Below are positions 25,097-34,472 of a DNA stretch of 64,000 nt, piece by piece. The DNA comes from Pseudomonas simiae. GTDB taxonomy: Bacteria; Pseudomonadota; Gammaproteobacteria; Pseudomonadales; Pseudomonadaceae. The stretch spans positions 62,001 to 126,000 of the forward strand of contig NZ_FOKB01000007.1 in assembly GCF_900111895.1 (NCBI RefSeq), written 5' to 3'. The translations under genes and the position numbers were made by a program. The notes under the pieces were generated by a model, which was given only the letters and a program-made list of their open reading frames with translations, did no database searches and was not told the DNA's origin. The number at the start of each line of letters is the position of its first letter. The first letter of the stretch is position 1.

Positions 25097-28000
25097 ATGA
25101 CCGCAATGACACCCATACAGCTGGTGCCTTTCTCTCTTAAGGACGCGCCCGCGCTGATCGAAACCGTATTCCCAGCACAAAAGGTGTCATTTGAGGCACA
25201 GCGGGAGCGTAAGGCCAATCTTGGGCAGACACTCACAGGCCTAGGGTCCTACTGGAAAGGCCGCAAGCCTTTGATACTTGTTCGCTCTATTGTGCTTGGA
25301 AGCCTGCTGCCCCAAACCGACGATGCAGAGCAGGATCTTGAGTTGTTCGAAGCACTGATGGCATTTGATCTTCAGGGATTAGGTCGTCGCGCGGTGGCTC
25401 AAAACGCCCTTAAGCCGGCAGAAATTGCCAGGATGATTTCGTTAAGAAACCCTTGGGATTATTTCAGCTACAAGATCTTAGAAGGCAGCGATCTGCGAGA
25501 AGAGGATGTAGACGTCTGGTGGTTCCCCATGGAGGCTGAAGAAAAAGGCCTCAAATTGAGCTGGAAAAGGGGAATTAGTGATGCTGCAAAAGCAGACGTC
25601 TACACAATGGCATTGGCAACCTTACCAACTTATGAAGAGCGCTCGCTGCTGTGTAAGCGTCCGGAAGAAGTTGATCAGGCGTTCCTATTAGCTCCCGTGT
25701 GGCTGAAAGTCAGTGAGCGGCTGGGGCGGTTTGGGATAACTGCCGGCTCAATGGAGCAGCTCGTTGAACAGCTAGGTGTTTTGCGCTACGGCCATCGGCC
25801 CAAAGTTGGTGATACCTTCGCAGGGGGTGGGTCCATCCCATTCGAGTCAGCTCGCATGGGGTGTGATGTTTATGCTTCTGACCTCAACCCAATTGCCTGC
25901 ATGCTTAACTGGGGAAATGTGAACATCATTGGTGCTACTCCGAAGCGTCGCGCAGAGATTGAAGAATCACAGCAACTAGTAGCTCAGGCGGTAGACAAAG
26001 AAATTACAGCTCTTGGTATTGAGCATGATGCCCAAGGTAATCGGGCAAAAGCCTACTTGTATTGCCTAGAAGCTAGATGCCCGGATACGGGCTGGATGGT
26101 GCCGCTCTCTCCAAGTTGGGTAATCTCCAAACCGAATTCCGTGATCGCCACGCTTGTACCCGATCATCAATCAAAGCGCTTCAAGATAGAAATCAAAACT
26201 GGCGCAACAGCGGCCGAAATGAAGTCCGCTGACAGTGGCACTGTCCAGGATGGCTGCATGGTCTATACCCTCGACGGTAAAACCTATTCCACCACCATAA
26301 AAACACTGCGGGGTGATTTCAAAACACCTTCAGGAGAAAATAGCAACCGACTGAGGCGTTGGGAAAAACACGACTTTAAGCCTCGCCCCGAAGATATTTT
26401 TCAAGAGCGTCTTTACGCTGTTCAGTGGATCAAAAAGGCAACTCTTGATCAGTCGCGACAGGCGACTTTCTTTGCTGCAGTTACCCCTGAAGATGAGCGG
26501 CGTGAAAAAATCGTAGATGAATTCGTGTCAACCAATATGGCCAGCTGGCAGGCGCAAGGCCTCATTCCCGATATGGCCATTGAACCCGGATACAATACAA
26601 CGCAGCCTATTCGCGAGCGCGGATGGGGTTACTGGCATCATCTTTTTAACGCGCGACAGCTTATGTTGCATGCATTGTATTTCTCGCACCGAAGCCCAGT
26701 AGATTGTATCTTCAATGCAAAGTCTCTTGATTGGAATTCAAGAATTGCAAATTGGATGAATCACTGGGAGAAGACTAATAATGTTTTCTACAATCAATCA
26801 CTAAATACATTCTATAACTATGGAACTCGCTGTTTTGTAAGTCATGAAAATGGGCGCTCTTATGGTTTTGCAAACGCCCCAATTGGTAATGTTGATGTAA
26901 GCATTCGAACTCACGAAGCATCTGCTCTTGCTGAAGACTGTGACATTTTCATAACTGACCCACCTTATGCTGATGCTGTTCACTATCACGAGATCACCGA
27001 GTTTTTTATCGCCTGGTTGCGCAAAAACCCACCTGCGCCATTTAGTGAGTGGACGTGGGACTCTCGCCGAGCACTGGCCATTAAGGGTGATGGTGACGAT
27101 TTCCGACGCGGGATGATCGATGCTTATTCCGCGATGGCTAAACACATGCCGGACAACGGAATGCAGTGTGTGATGTTTACCCATCAAAGCACTGAGGTGT
27201 GGTCGGACATGGTAGGTATCTTCTGGGCGGCAGGGCTCCAAGTGGTGGCCGCTTGGTACATAGCTACAGAAACCAGTACTGAGCTTAAGAAGGGGGGATA
27301 CGTACAGGGGACTGTGACGCTCATGCTGCGCAAGCGAAGTGCAGGCGAAAAAGTCGGCTTCAAGCAGCGCATTCTTCCTGCGGTTCGCAATGAAGTAGCG
27401 ACTCAGATCAAGCAGATGATGCACCTCAACGATGAGGTGGAAGCCCGTATGGGTGAGCCTGTGTTCAATGATGCAGACTTGCAGATGGCTGGTTACGCAG
27501 CGGCCCTAAAAGTACTAACCGCCTACACCAAGATTGGCGAGACCGATGTCACCACGTTCGCTTTGCGGCCACGAGTCAAAGGCGAGATCTCCGTGGTGGA
27601 TGAAATCGTCCAGCAAGCCTCCGAGGCAGCCAACAGCTTGTTGGTGCCTGAAGGGATTGCGCTGGACACCTGGCAAGCGATTGATGGCATTCAGCGCTTC
27701 TACTTGCGCATGCTGGATATGGAGTCGGTCGGTGCCTCAAAGCTGGACAACTACCAGAACTTTGCCAAGGCCTTCCGTGTGGATGACTACACAAAAGTCA
27801 TGGCCAGCATGACGGCCAATGGCTCGCGGTTGAAGCAAGTCGATGAGTTCGGCTCCCGTGAGCTAACCGATAGCACGGAAATTGGCCCAACCTGGCTGGG
27901 TCATCTGGTCATAGCCATTCAGCAGCTGCTAGCTGAGGTCGAACCGCAATCTGTGGTCAAAACACTGATGGAGGATCTACCTGACTACCTCGAAGTCCGT

Positions 28001-28114
28001 CCAAAGCTGATCGATCTGGTTCGTTTCTTGGAGAATAAGTCCCGCAATGAAGCTGTGCGTTCAGCTGCTGAGGTGCTTGTCTCTCGGATGCAAACGCAGC
28101 GGTTGGACTCCTGA
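25097..28114 (+). CDS. DUF1156 DNA adenine methylase (anti-phage-associated)
   Basis: 1005 aa. An AdoMet-binding motif I-like stretch, DTFAGGGSIPFESARMG, lies at about residues 236-252 and ASDLNPIACMLNWG follows. The catalytic motif DPPY is in FITDPPYADAVHYHEI (about 617-632), typical of amino-methyltransferases. The N-terminal DUF1156-like part is atypical. The stretch 26701-26880, within the putative specificity region, is AT-rich (hand count 64 G+C of 180) against GC-rich flanks. Probably modifies host DNA so that the co-encoded helicase/ATPase act on unmodified invaders; this is inference. Confidence 0.87.
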   Translation: MTAMTPIQLVPFSLKDAPALIETVFPAQKVSFEAQRERKANLGQTLTGLGSYWKGRKPLILVRSIVLGSLLPQTDDAEQDLELFEALMAFDLQGLGRRAVAQNALKPAEIARMISLRNPWDYFSYKILEGSDLREEDVDVWWFPMEAEEKGLKLSWKRGISDAAKADVYTMALATLPTYEERSLLCKRPEEVDQAFLLAPVWLKVSERLGRFGITAGSMEQLVEQLGVLRYGHRPKVGDTFAGGGSIPFESARMGCDVYASDLNPIACMLNWGNVNIIGATPKRRAEIEESQQLVAQAVDKEITALGIEHDAQGNRAKAYLYCLEARCPDTGWMVPLSPSWVISKPNSVIATLVPDHQSKRFKIEIKTGATAAEMKSADSGTVQDGCMVYTLDGKTYSTTIKTLRGDFKTPSGENSNRLRRWEKHDFKPRPEDIFQERLYAVQWIKKATLDQSRQATFFAAVTPEDERREKIVDEFVSTNMASWQAQGLIPDMAIEPGYNTTQPIRERGWGYWHHLFNARQLMLHALYFSHRSPVDCIFNAKSLDWNSRIANWMNHWEKTNNVFYNQSLNTFYNYGTRCFVSHENGRSYGFANAPIGNVDVSIRTHEASALAEDCDIFITDPPYADAVHYHEITEFFIAWLRKNPPAPFSEWTWDSRRALAIKGDGDDFRRGMIDAYSAMAKHMPDNGMQCVMFTHQSTEVWSDMVGIFWAAGLQVVAAWYIATETSTELKKGGYVQGTVTLMLRKRSAGEKVGFKQRILPAVRNEVATQIKQMMHLNDEVEARMGEPVFNDADLQMAGYAAALKVLTAYTKIGETDVTTFALRPRVKGEISVVDEIVQQASEAANSLLVPEGIALDTWQAIDGIQRFYLRMLDMESVGASKLDNYQNFAKAFRVDDYTKVMASMTANGSRLKQVDEFGSRELTDSTEIGPTWLGHLVIAIQQLLAEVEPQSVVKTLMEDLPDYLEVRPKLIDLVRFLENKSRNEAVRSAAEVLVSRMQTQRLDS

Positions 28115-28125
28115 GAGGTTAGGGC

Positions 28126-30858
28126 ATGACAATCACCCGCTTGTCCTCACGTACCCATGCGCTGGATCAGAGCTTCCTCGTCGAGCACCTCAAAGGGGCT
28201 CGGCGCTATCGGCGAATCGCCGGCTACTTCACCAGTTCGCTGTTTGAGGTGGCCGGGGAGCTGATCGATCAGATTCCCGAGGTGCAGATTGTTTGCAATG
28301 CGGACATTCAGGCTGAGGACTTGCGGGTGGCCCAGGTGTGTGAGGCAAAGCTGCTGGGCAAGCTGAACGAGCGCTCGGTCGAGATTGAATCGCTGCTGAA
28401 TCGCGAACGCTACCAACAACTGGCCTCATTTCTGGAGAAACGTGGCCAGGTCATTCGGGTTGCGCCTGACAGCGCCTGCGGTTTCGTACATGGCAAGGCT
28501 GGGGTGATCGATCTAGCCGATGGCCGCAAGCTAGGCTTCATTGGCTCAATGAACGAGACCAGTAGTGGTTGGCAAAGTCACTACGAAATCCTCTGGTCCG
28601 ACGATTCCCCCGAAGGGGTCGCCTGGATCGAGGCCGAATTCGATTATCTGTGGAATTCAGCCAAGCCGCTCCCGGATGCGGTGTGCCGGGAGATTACTCG
28701 GCGCAGCCACCGCCATGAGGTATCCATTGATGAGGTGGAGGAGCCTGAGCAGATTGCCCCAGCTGCCCTGATTGAGTCCCCGCTGTACCGCGAAGGGTTC
28801 TCTCTGCAACCCTGGCAACAGGGATTCGTCACAGAGTGCCTGAAGCATTACCAAGAGTATGGCGTTGTCCGCTTGCTGCTTGCAGATGAGGTCGGCTTAG
28901 GGAAAACACTTTCCATGGGCACGGCTGCTCTGGCGTTAAGCCTGCTAGCCGAACAGAAAGGGCGCAGTAAGCCCGTGATCATCTTTGCGCCGGCAACCCT
29001 CTGCGAGCAGTGGCAGACCGAGATGATGGACAAGCTGGGCATTCCCTGCGCGCGATGGCAGACACAGCAGAAAGCCTGGCTTGATGAGCAAGGGCGAGCG
29101 ATCTCTGCCGAGGGCGCTGGCCATGTTGCAAACTGCCCACTTAGGATCGGTATCATCTCAACCGGCCTGATGCTGCGCGACTCGCCGGAGAAGGCGCATC
29201 TGCTTGGGCTCCGTGGCGGCTTTGGGCTGGTGATACTCGACGAAGCTCATAAGGCGCGCACCCGTCAGGGAATGGGCAAGGACGCGGGCACACCGAATGA
29301 GCTGCTGGCGTTCATCCGTGACGTTGCTGCCCGTTCAGATCACGTGCTCCTTGGTACGGCAACGCCGATCCAGACTCGCCGGGAGGACTTGTGGGACTTG
29401 GTTCGGGTTCTGCACCAGGGCAAAGGTAATTTCGTCTTGGGCGGAGATTTTTCAGAATGGCACAGGCCTAAGGACATTATCCCGATCCTCTCTGGGGAAG
29501 AGGACGTCACGGATGCAGGTTATGCCTGGCGGTTGCTTCGTGCGCCTTTGCCAACAGTTAATTCAACTCACGATAGCCAAGCGCGGCGGCTTTACAGCTT
29601 AATTCGCCAGGATCTGGGGCTACCGCAGAACGAATGGATTGGCGGCTCATACTCCGAGCTGGGTGAGGATGCCCGTGAGGTTATGGAAGATGCACTGGAG
29701 CGCCGTGTCGCTGGGGCTAGCTTCTTCCAACGCGAGAATCCATTTGTGCGCCATGTGGTGCTGCGCAAACGTACCACGCTCGAAAATGAGGGGCTTCTCA
29801 AGGCCATTGGGGTGGACGTTCATCCCGATGTCGGATTAGTAAAGGATGTTCACCGCTTCCATGCCCTGTTTGAAGGATTGGCTCTACGCTCCAGTGAGGA
29901 CTTCCGCGAGGCTTACAACCAGGCTCGTGGCTTCGGCAAGGCTTTGGCCAGCAGCGGACGTGGAAGCGGCTTCATGAAAAATCTGATGGAGCAGCGCATA
30001 TGCAGCAGTATCGTCGCTGGGATCAACACCGCCACCAAATTACTGGGCGGCGAGACGATCACTGAAGAAAGCGATGAGGGTGAGGTTTCGGTGCAAGTAC
30101 AAAGCACCGATGAGCAGCTGGCCCTGAAGCGGCTGCTATATCGCCTGAAGCTGGTCAAGGAAGATCCAAAACTTAAGGCAATCCTGCACTACCTGGAGAA
30201 CGAGGGCTGGCGTGAGCTTGGCTGCATTATTTTCAGCCAATACTACGACACCGCCCGCTGGGTAGCTGAATCGCTCGCTGCACGCTACCCCGATGAGGCA
30301 GTGGGTCTTTACGCAGGCGCGAGTCGCAGCCGGCTCTATCGACAAGGTGACAGTGTGGCCATCGAGCGTGAAACCCTCAAGCGCATGGTCGCGGATCGCA
30401 AGCTTCGCCTTATGGTAGCCACCGATGCAGCCTGTGAGGGACTCAACCTACAGACGCTGGGCGCTTTAATCAACGTTGACCTTCCATGGAACCCGACCAA
30501 ACTCGAACAACGCATCGGCCGCATCAAGCGTTTCGGTCAGACACGCGACAAAGTGGACATGCTGAACCTCGTGAACGAGCAGACGGTGGACGAAAAAGTC
30601 TACGACCGCCTTTCCGAGCGCATGAAGGACCGCTTCGATCTGTTCGGTTCGTTGCCGGATACCATCAAGGACGAATGGATTGACAACATCGAGCATCTAG
30701 GGGAATTGATGGATCAGTACATCAATGCCCAGAAGCAGGAAACGGGCTTCGATCTGCGGTACAACGCGACCATGCGCCCAACCGATAACGATTGGCGTAA
30801 CTGCGCACAGGTCTTGTCACGTCGAGATTTTGAGACGCTGATGAGGAAGGGATGGTGA
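28126..30858 (+). CDS. PLD-like plus SNF2 helicase fusion (anti-phage-associated)
   Basis: 910 aa. The N-terminal part is phospholipase D-like, with CGFVHGKAGVIDLADGRK (H-x-K near residue 122) and IGSMNETSSGW, as in type III-like restriction nucleases. SNF2-type helicase core: ADEVGLGKTLSMG (about 251-263), VILDEAHKARTRQG (about 369-382), and domain 2 with ATDAACEGLNLQT and LEQRIGRIKRFGQTRD. Last gene of the 21113-30858 operon, 11 bp after the methylase. Resembles DISARM helicase plus PLD components merged in one chain. Nuclease activity is not proven, because only one HxK motif is obvious. Confidence 0.88.
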   Translation: MTITRLSSRTHALDQSFLVEHLKGARRYRRIAGYFTSSLFEVAGELIDQIPEVQIVCNADIQAEDLRVAQVCEAKLLGKLNERSVEIESLLNRERYQQLASFLEKRGQVIRVAPDSACGFVHGKAGVIDLADGRKLGFIGSMNETSSGWQSHYEILWSDDSPEGVAWIEAEFDYLWNSAKPLPDAVCREITRRSHRHEVSIDEVEEPEQIAPAALIESPLYREGFSLQPWQQGFVTECLKHYQEYGVVRLLLADEVGLGKTLSMGTAALALSLLAEQKGRSKPVIIFAPATLCEQWQTEMMDKLGIPCARWQTQQKAWLDEQGRAISAEGAGHVANCPLRIGIISTGLMLRDSPEKAHLLGLRGGFGLVILDEAHKARTRQGMGKDAGTPNELLAFIRDVAARSDHVLLGTATPIQTRREDLWDLVRVLHQGKGNFVLGGDFSEWHRPKDIIPILSGEEDVTDAGYAWRLLRAPLPTVNSTHDSQARRLYSLIRQDLGLPQNEWIGGSYSELGEDAREVMEDALERRVAGASFFQRENPFVRHVVLRKRTTLENEGLLKAIGVDVHPDVGLVKDVHRFHALFEGLALRSSEDFREAYNQARGFGKALASSGRGSGFMKNLMEQRICSSIVAGINTATKLLGGETITEESDEGEVSVQVQSTDEQLALKRLLYRLKLVKEDPKLKAILHYLENEGWRELGCIIFSQYYDTARWVAESLAARYPDEAVGLYAGASRSRLYRQGDSVAIERETLKRMVADRKLRLMVATDAACEGLNLQTLGALINVDLPWNPTKLEQRIGRIKRFGQTRDKVDMLNLVNEQTVDEKVYDRLSERMKDRFDLFGSLPDTIKDEWIDNIEHLGELMDQYINAQKQETGFDLRYNATMRPTDNDWRNCAQVLSRRDFETLMRKGW

Positions 30859-31055
30859 TCGCCGATTACCAGTCTCCTTCCAATTACGACCTAATCACGA
30901 GACGACTCAACCGTTTCTCACCGGTGCGAGTAGGCTGTAGAAAACACAACTACTTGCCTTGCGCTCCGTGAAAGGGGGATGGGCTGTCGTTGCAGGGAGG
31001 CTGGCAATTTTAAGTCAGCGCCAACACACTACGGACGATGTAGAAGGTGACCCTG

Positions 31056-32210
31056 TTACCCCTTGACCAGACGCAGTTTAGCTGTAGAAAGCTTCTCAGA
31101 ATCAGGCGACCTCTGGCTGCTCCCCTTCAAGACATTCAACATAAGGCCAAAAGTCAGCTCATTAATCTCATCGGAAAAAATCGCCAACTGCCCTGCAACA
31201 TCAGCCTTACCTATACCCTCAGCCCTAAGAGCAGCGAATATTTTCTCCAGAACAACCGAGCGCTCGTGCGCTAAGGGTGCTGGTTCGTTGCTCCGGTAGC
31301 CTTCTTGGGAGACCTGAATGCACAGGGTCCTATAAGTCCAATCCGTAGCGAGACCCAAGCTGTGTAGCCTGTAGTTCAACGCAGCAACGGATACACCCCA
31401 AATCTTTTTGAACTTGATGAGACTGTTGAGGGTAACCGAGCGTGGCGCCTGAGACAGAATGCTCGCCCTTGGCATTAGAAAAGCCGAAGCAAACGCATTG
31501 GCCTCACGTTCAAGATCTGGCCCTTGAGGGTGTGCATGCTGATGCATCACAAGATGCCCTAACTCATGCGCGGCATCAAAGCGGCAACGCTCCGCCGATT
31601 TAAAGGTATTGAGAAACATGAAGGGACGGCCACCGCTCCACATTGAAAACGCATCAACCTCTTTAGCGTCAATTGCCAAGGAATAGACACGTACCCCTTT
31701 TGATTCCAACAACAGAATCATATTCTTTATGGGGTGATCTCCAAGCCCCCATTGAGCTCGCAACATCTCAGCCACGACCTCAGGACCTTGGTTTGTAGGC
31801 AGTCCAACCAGACGCAGAGACTCGTCGTTAGACGTGAGAGCACCCCGCTCGCTTCCGAGATCGGGTAAATCAGCAGCAGGGAGATCAAAACGAGACTCCA
31901 GCCAGTCATTCAAGAGCAATGCAATCGCACCCGCTCCTAAAGCACTATCACGGAGGGAGGCACTCATTTTCGAAAGCGATCGGAAACTCGCTACATCTGG
32001 AGTGGGGACTTCAGGGTCATCGCCAAAGAAAAATGCTTCAGGGAATCGAAGCGCGCTAGCGATTTTTGAAAGAGTTCCTTGCTCTGGCTCCTGAGTACCA
32101 CTTTCGTAACCTGATACAGAGCGCTCAGTGACTCCGATCAGGGTCGCCAGCTCTCTTTTTTTCATTCCTCGCCGCCGTCTGGCCAGCGCAAACCTTTGTG
32201 AGTTAAACAT
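31056..32210 (-). CDS. XRE-family HTH plus ImmA/IrrE metallopeptidase
   Basis: 384 aa. An XRE helix-turn-helix covers residues 1-60 (MKKRELATLIGVTERSVSGYESG). The ImmA/IrrE zinc peptidase domain has FDAAHELGHLVMHQH (HExxH at about residue 216) with a downstream Glu in EREANAFASAFLMP. ImmA-type proteins cleave repressors to induce mobile elements or toxins; fused XRE versions often act as COG2856 antitoxin/regulators. Sits 6 bp after the 216-aa gene, same strand, so one operon. Confidence 0.9.
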   Translation of the reverse strand: MFNSQRFALARRRRGMKKRELATLIGVTERSVSGYESGTQEPEQGTLSKIASALRFPEAFFFGDDPEVPTPDVASFRSLSKMSASLRDSALGAGAIALLLNDWLESRFDLPAADLPDLGSERGALTSNDESLRLVGLPTNQGPEVVAEMLRAQWGLGDHPIKNMILLLESKGVRVYSLAIDAKEVDAFSMWSGGRPFMFLNTFKSAERCRFDAAHELGHLVMHQHAHPQGPDLEREANAFASAFLMPRASILSQAPRSVTLNSLIKFKKIWGVSVAALNYRLHSLGLATDWTYRTLCIQVSQEGYRSNEPAPLAHERSVVLEKIFAALRAEGIGKADVAGQLAIFSDEINELTFGLMLNVLKGSSQRSPDSEKLSTAKLRLVKG

Positions 32211-32216
32211 ACAAAA

Positions 32217-32867
32217 TCATGCGTTCTTACGACGAATGTCGATCTCAATATCTGGGCCGCCTGGAGGGGTAATCACAGCAAAGTCGTCATCCAAATCGAT
32301 GGAGCCAAGCAGGATACGCTCAAACCAAGCGTTTATCTTTCCGCTTTTGTCGATGCTTGATGGTCGTGAAAGCTCAAACCGAATCTCATTTTTCAAATGG
32401 TCTGTGTGATGGAGCAAAACCCACGTGTCATAGCCTTCATTCTCGGAATAATGCGAAGGCTCGGGCATGAGATCAGCAAACATGTCTAATTGACAATTTT
32501 GCTCAACTGCCTCAACCGTGTGCTTACCTTTCTTGGAGCGGGTACTGGGACTCGCGAATGGATTGCCCACGTTAGCATCGCCAGAAGCTACTGAAATTGC
32601 TAGATTCAGATAGGGATGGACTGTCACAGGGTAGGTAGCTTTTTCATGCGCTACCCATCCCAGACCACGAAGCTGATCTCGAAGAGACCCTACGATCCAA
32701 CCCCACATCTCCAAACCAGGGAAGATTAATGGATGATTGGGAGTCAACCTCACCCGATGTAAATGACCCTGGTTGATCGCTTCGCGAAACGCTTCCAGGG
32801 ACGTGCTCAGTTGCCCAAGTCGATAGCCAACGTCATCTGCATCACTGAAAATCTGGCAAGCCTGCAT
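32217..32867 (-). CDS. Hypothetical partner of XRE-ImmA protein
   Basis: 216 aa, start MQACQIFSDADDVGYRLG. No recognised domain. Features are HPLIFPGLEMWGWIVGSLRD, a Ser/Lys-rich loop (SPSTRSKKGKHT) and a C-terminal beta-like end (LDDDFAVITPPGGPDIEIDIR). Tightly linked to the XRE-ImmA gene (6-bp gap), suggesting a regulator/effector or toxin-antitoxin-like pair; inference from linkage only. Confidence 0.7.
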   Translation of the reverse strand: MQACQIFSDADDVGYRLGQLSTSLEAFREAINQGHLHRVRLTPNHPLIFPGLEMWGWIVGSLRDQLRGLGWVAHEKATYPVTVHPYLNLAISVASGDANVGNPFASPSTRSKKGKHTVEAVEQNCQLDMFADLMPEPSHYSENEGYDTWVLLHHTDHLKNEIRFELSRPSSIDKSGKINAWFERILLGSIDLDDDFAVITPPGGPDIEIDIRRKNA

Positions 32868-33126
32868 GCGCGTATCTCTTAAAGACCTGACTTCCGGTTA
32901 TTCTCCCGCATATGAGGAGGTAAAACAAGAAGAGTGTTCATGCGACGCCGCAGTTTTTAGACTACCTTGTCACGGGCATACCGCCCCGAGCGGGCACAAC
33001 CAAGGCAGACCTCCTATCCGTATTACATCTGCATTGGAAGCCATCGAATCAGACGATCCGATCACGTCTCAAAGCATCGTGGATCGAATTAGTATTCCAA
33101 GTAAGTACTGAAAAAATATAAATATT

Positions 33127-33166
33127 AAAAATCAATAAGTTATAGAACCGGCTCAGATTCCCCCGG
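33127..33166. repeat. Internal att-like site (diverged copy of island right end)
   Basis: Ungapped match of 32 of 40 positions to 44629-44668. Both start with AAAAATCAATA, both contain TCAGATT, then CCCCGG after one variable base, which resembles the ssrA T-arm. A single GGTATTCC-like site (AGTATTCC, 33091-33098) lies just upstream. Interpreted as the former right end of a first element in a tandem array. Confidence 0.65.
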
Positions 33167-33190
33167 TCAATCAACCCACCCCACACCCCT

Positions 33191-34111
33191 TCACTCCCCA
33201 GAAAAGTAGTCACTGTCCAGCTGCTTCACCTCATAAACCTGCTTAACACTAACCCCCAAATTGTTCTCAACCATCAACCGAGCCATCTCAACCCCATCGA
33301 TCAGCACCACTTTGATATCCAGCCCAAGCGCCGCCTCCCGGGCCCCCACGGAAAAATCCGAGGTGGTGATAAACACCCCCTTACGCGCCCGCTGCCGAGT
33401 CAGCGCACCGATAAACTTATCAATCTCCGGCCGATGCACCGTATTGCTCCAGCGCTTGGCCTGCAGGTAGATCACGTCCAGCCCGAGCTTATCCTCATTG
33501 ATAATCCCGTCGATGCCATCATCATTAGTAGCCTGGGTTGCCTTGCCGGCTTCTTTACGCGAGCCGCCATAGCCCATGGCCAACATCAAATCGACCACCA
33601 GCTGCTCAAAGAAAATCGGACTGGCAGCCCTCACCTGTGCCAGAAGGTCTTCGGCGAGCGACTGAATAAGTGCCTGGTGAGCATCAGCCAGTTGCTCATC
33701 CGGGGTCGTCTCGGCGCGCTCCACAGCCACACCCCCCATCACGCTCAGCACCTCGGTGGTCTGGGGTTTGGCGGTGTGGAAATCGGCGAACTCAGGAAAC
33801 TGCTTCAGCCAAGTCACGGTGATGCGCGCAGGGCCGTTGGCCAGCGCTTGCCGACCACGGTCGGTGATTTGCACCATGCCCTTGCTCGGGATAGTCAACA
33901 AACCTGCTTTGTTGAGATACGTCCTAGACCAGCCCACGCGGTTGTTGATCACCGTTTGATGCCCAGATGGCAGCCGCTCCTTGCGCTCATCTTCAGTTAG
34001 CTGGAGTACATCAGCGATGCACTCGCGAAGTGCGCTAAGCGGTATCGCAACACCGTCCCGAACAGCCTCCAACACGGGGCGCATGACACTTTGAAAATCC
34101 GGGATCGACAT
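33191..34111 (-). CDS. Mrr-type restriction endonuclease
   Basis: 306 aa. N-terminal winged-helix Mrr_N domain (about residues 5-95). The C-terminal Mrr_cat domain has the PD-(D/E)xK-type core GIDGIINEDKLGLDVIYLQAKRW (the Asp, then Q-x-K) near 199-221 and ISTS-like ITTSDFSVGAREAA. Mrr enzymes cut methylated DNA. The stop lies 25 bp from the internal att-like site, so it is the first gene of module 2, read towards the border. Divergent from the Zorya-like operon. Confidence 0.92.
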   Translation of the reverse strand: MSIPDFQSVMRPVLEAVRDGVAIPLSALRECIADVLQLTEDERKERLPSGHQTVINNRVGWSRTYLNKAGLLTIPSKGMVQITDRGRQALANGPARITVTWLKQFPEFADFHTAKPQTTEVLSVMGGVAVERAETTPDEQLADAHQALIQSLAEDLLAQVRAASPIFFEQLVVDLMLAMGYGGSRKEAGKATQATNDDGIDGIINEDKLGLDVIYLQAKRWSNTVHRPEIDKFIGALTRQRARKGVFITTSDFSVGAREAALGLDIKVVLIDGVEMARLMVENNLGVSVKQVYEVKQLDSDYFSGE

Positions 34112-34472
34112 CGTTTTTCCTCTTCGGTCGTCGCGACGCTTTCAGGACGGTCGTCGTGAGGGTTGCTCACGCTCATTCGGCATGATGCCGCATTGATATC
34201 TTCGCGCAAAATGCCAGTTCGCAGTGGAAGCAGCAAGCCCAGCCCCAACCGGCTTACGAGAATAAATCCGACGCGCTTTTCTTTTACATCCACCTCAAGT
34301 ACCGTCGCAGCCGGTCGATACAAGCAAATGGCCACAATTCATTTCGCACCCATCACCTCGACAAATGGAATTCTCGTGTGAACATTCCCCTGCGCCGCTC
34401 ATTTGCTCTGCTCAGCCATTCGCCCTCCGGCCTGGTCATCTGCCTGCCCCATAACCTGAGGCAGAGCTGAGC
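34112..34472. other. Divergent promoter region between mrr and the Zorya-like operon
   Basis: 361 bp with no credible gene; the minus-strand frame 33997-34335 overlaps the mrr start and lacks a ribosome-binding site. Presumed to hold promoters for both directions; no clear -35/-10 pair was recognised. Confidence 0.5.

Noticed and set aside
32866..33111. An 81-codon plus-strand frame divergent from the 216-aa gene
   Set aside because: Start codon overlaps the other gene's start, no ribosome-binding site and no family resemblance; possible but not supportable.
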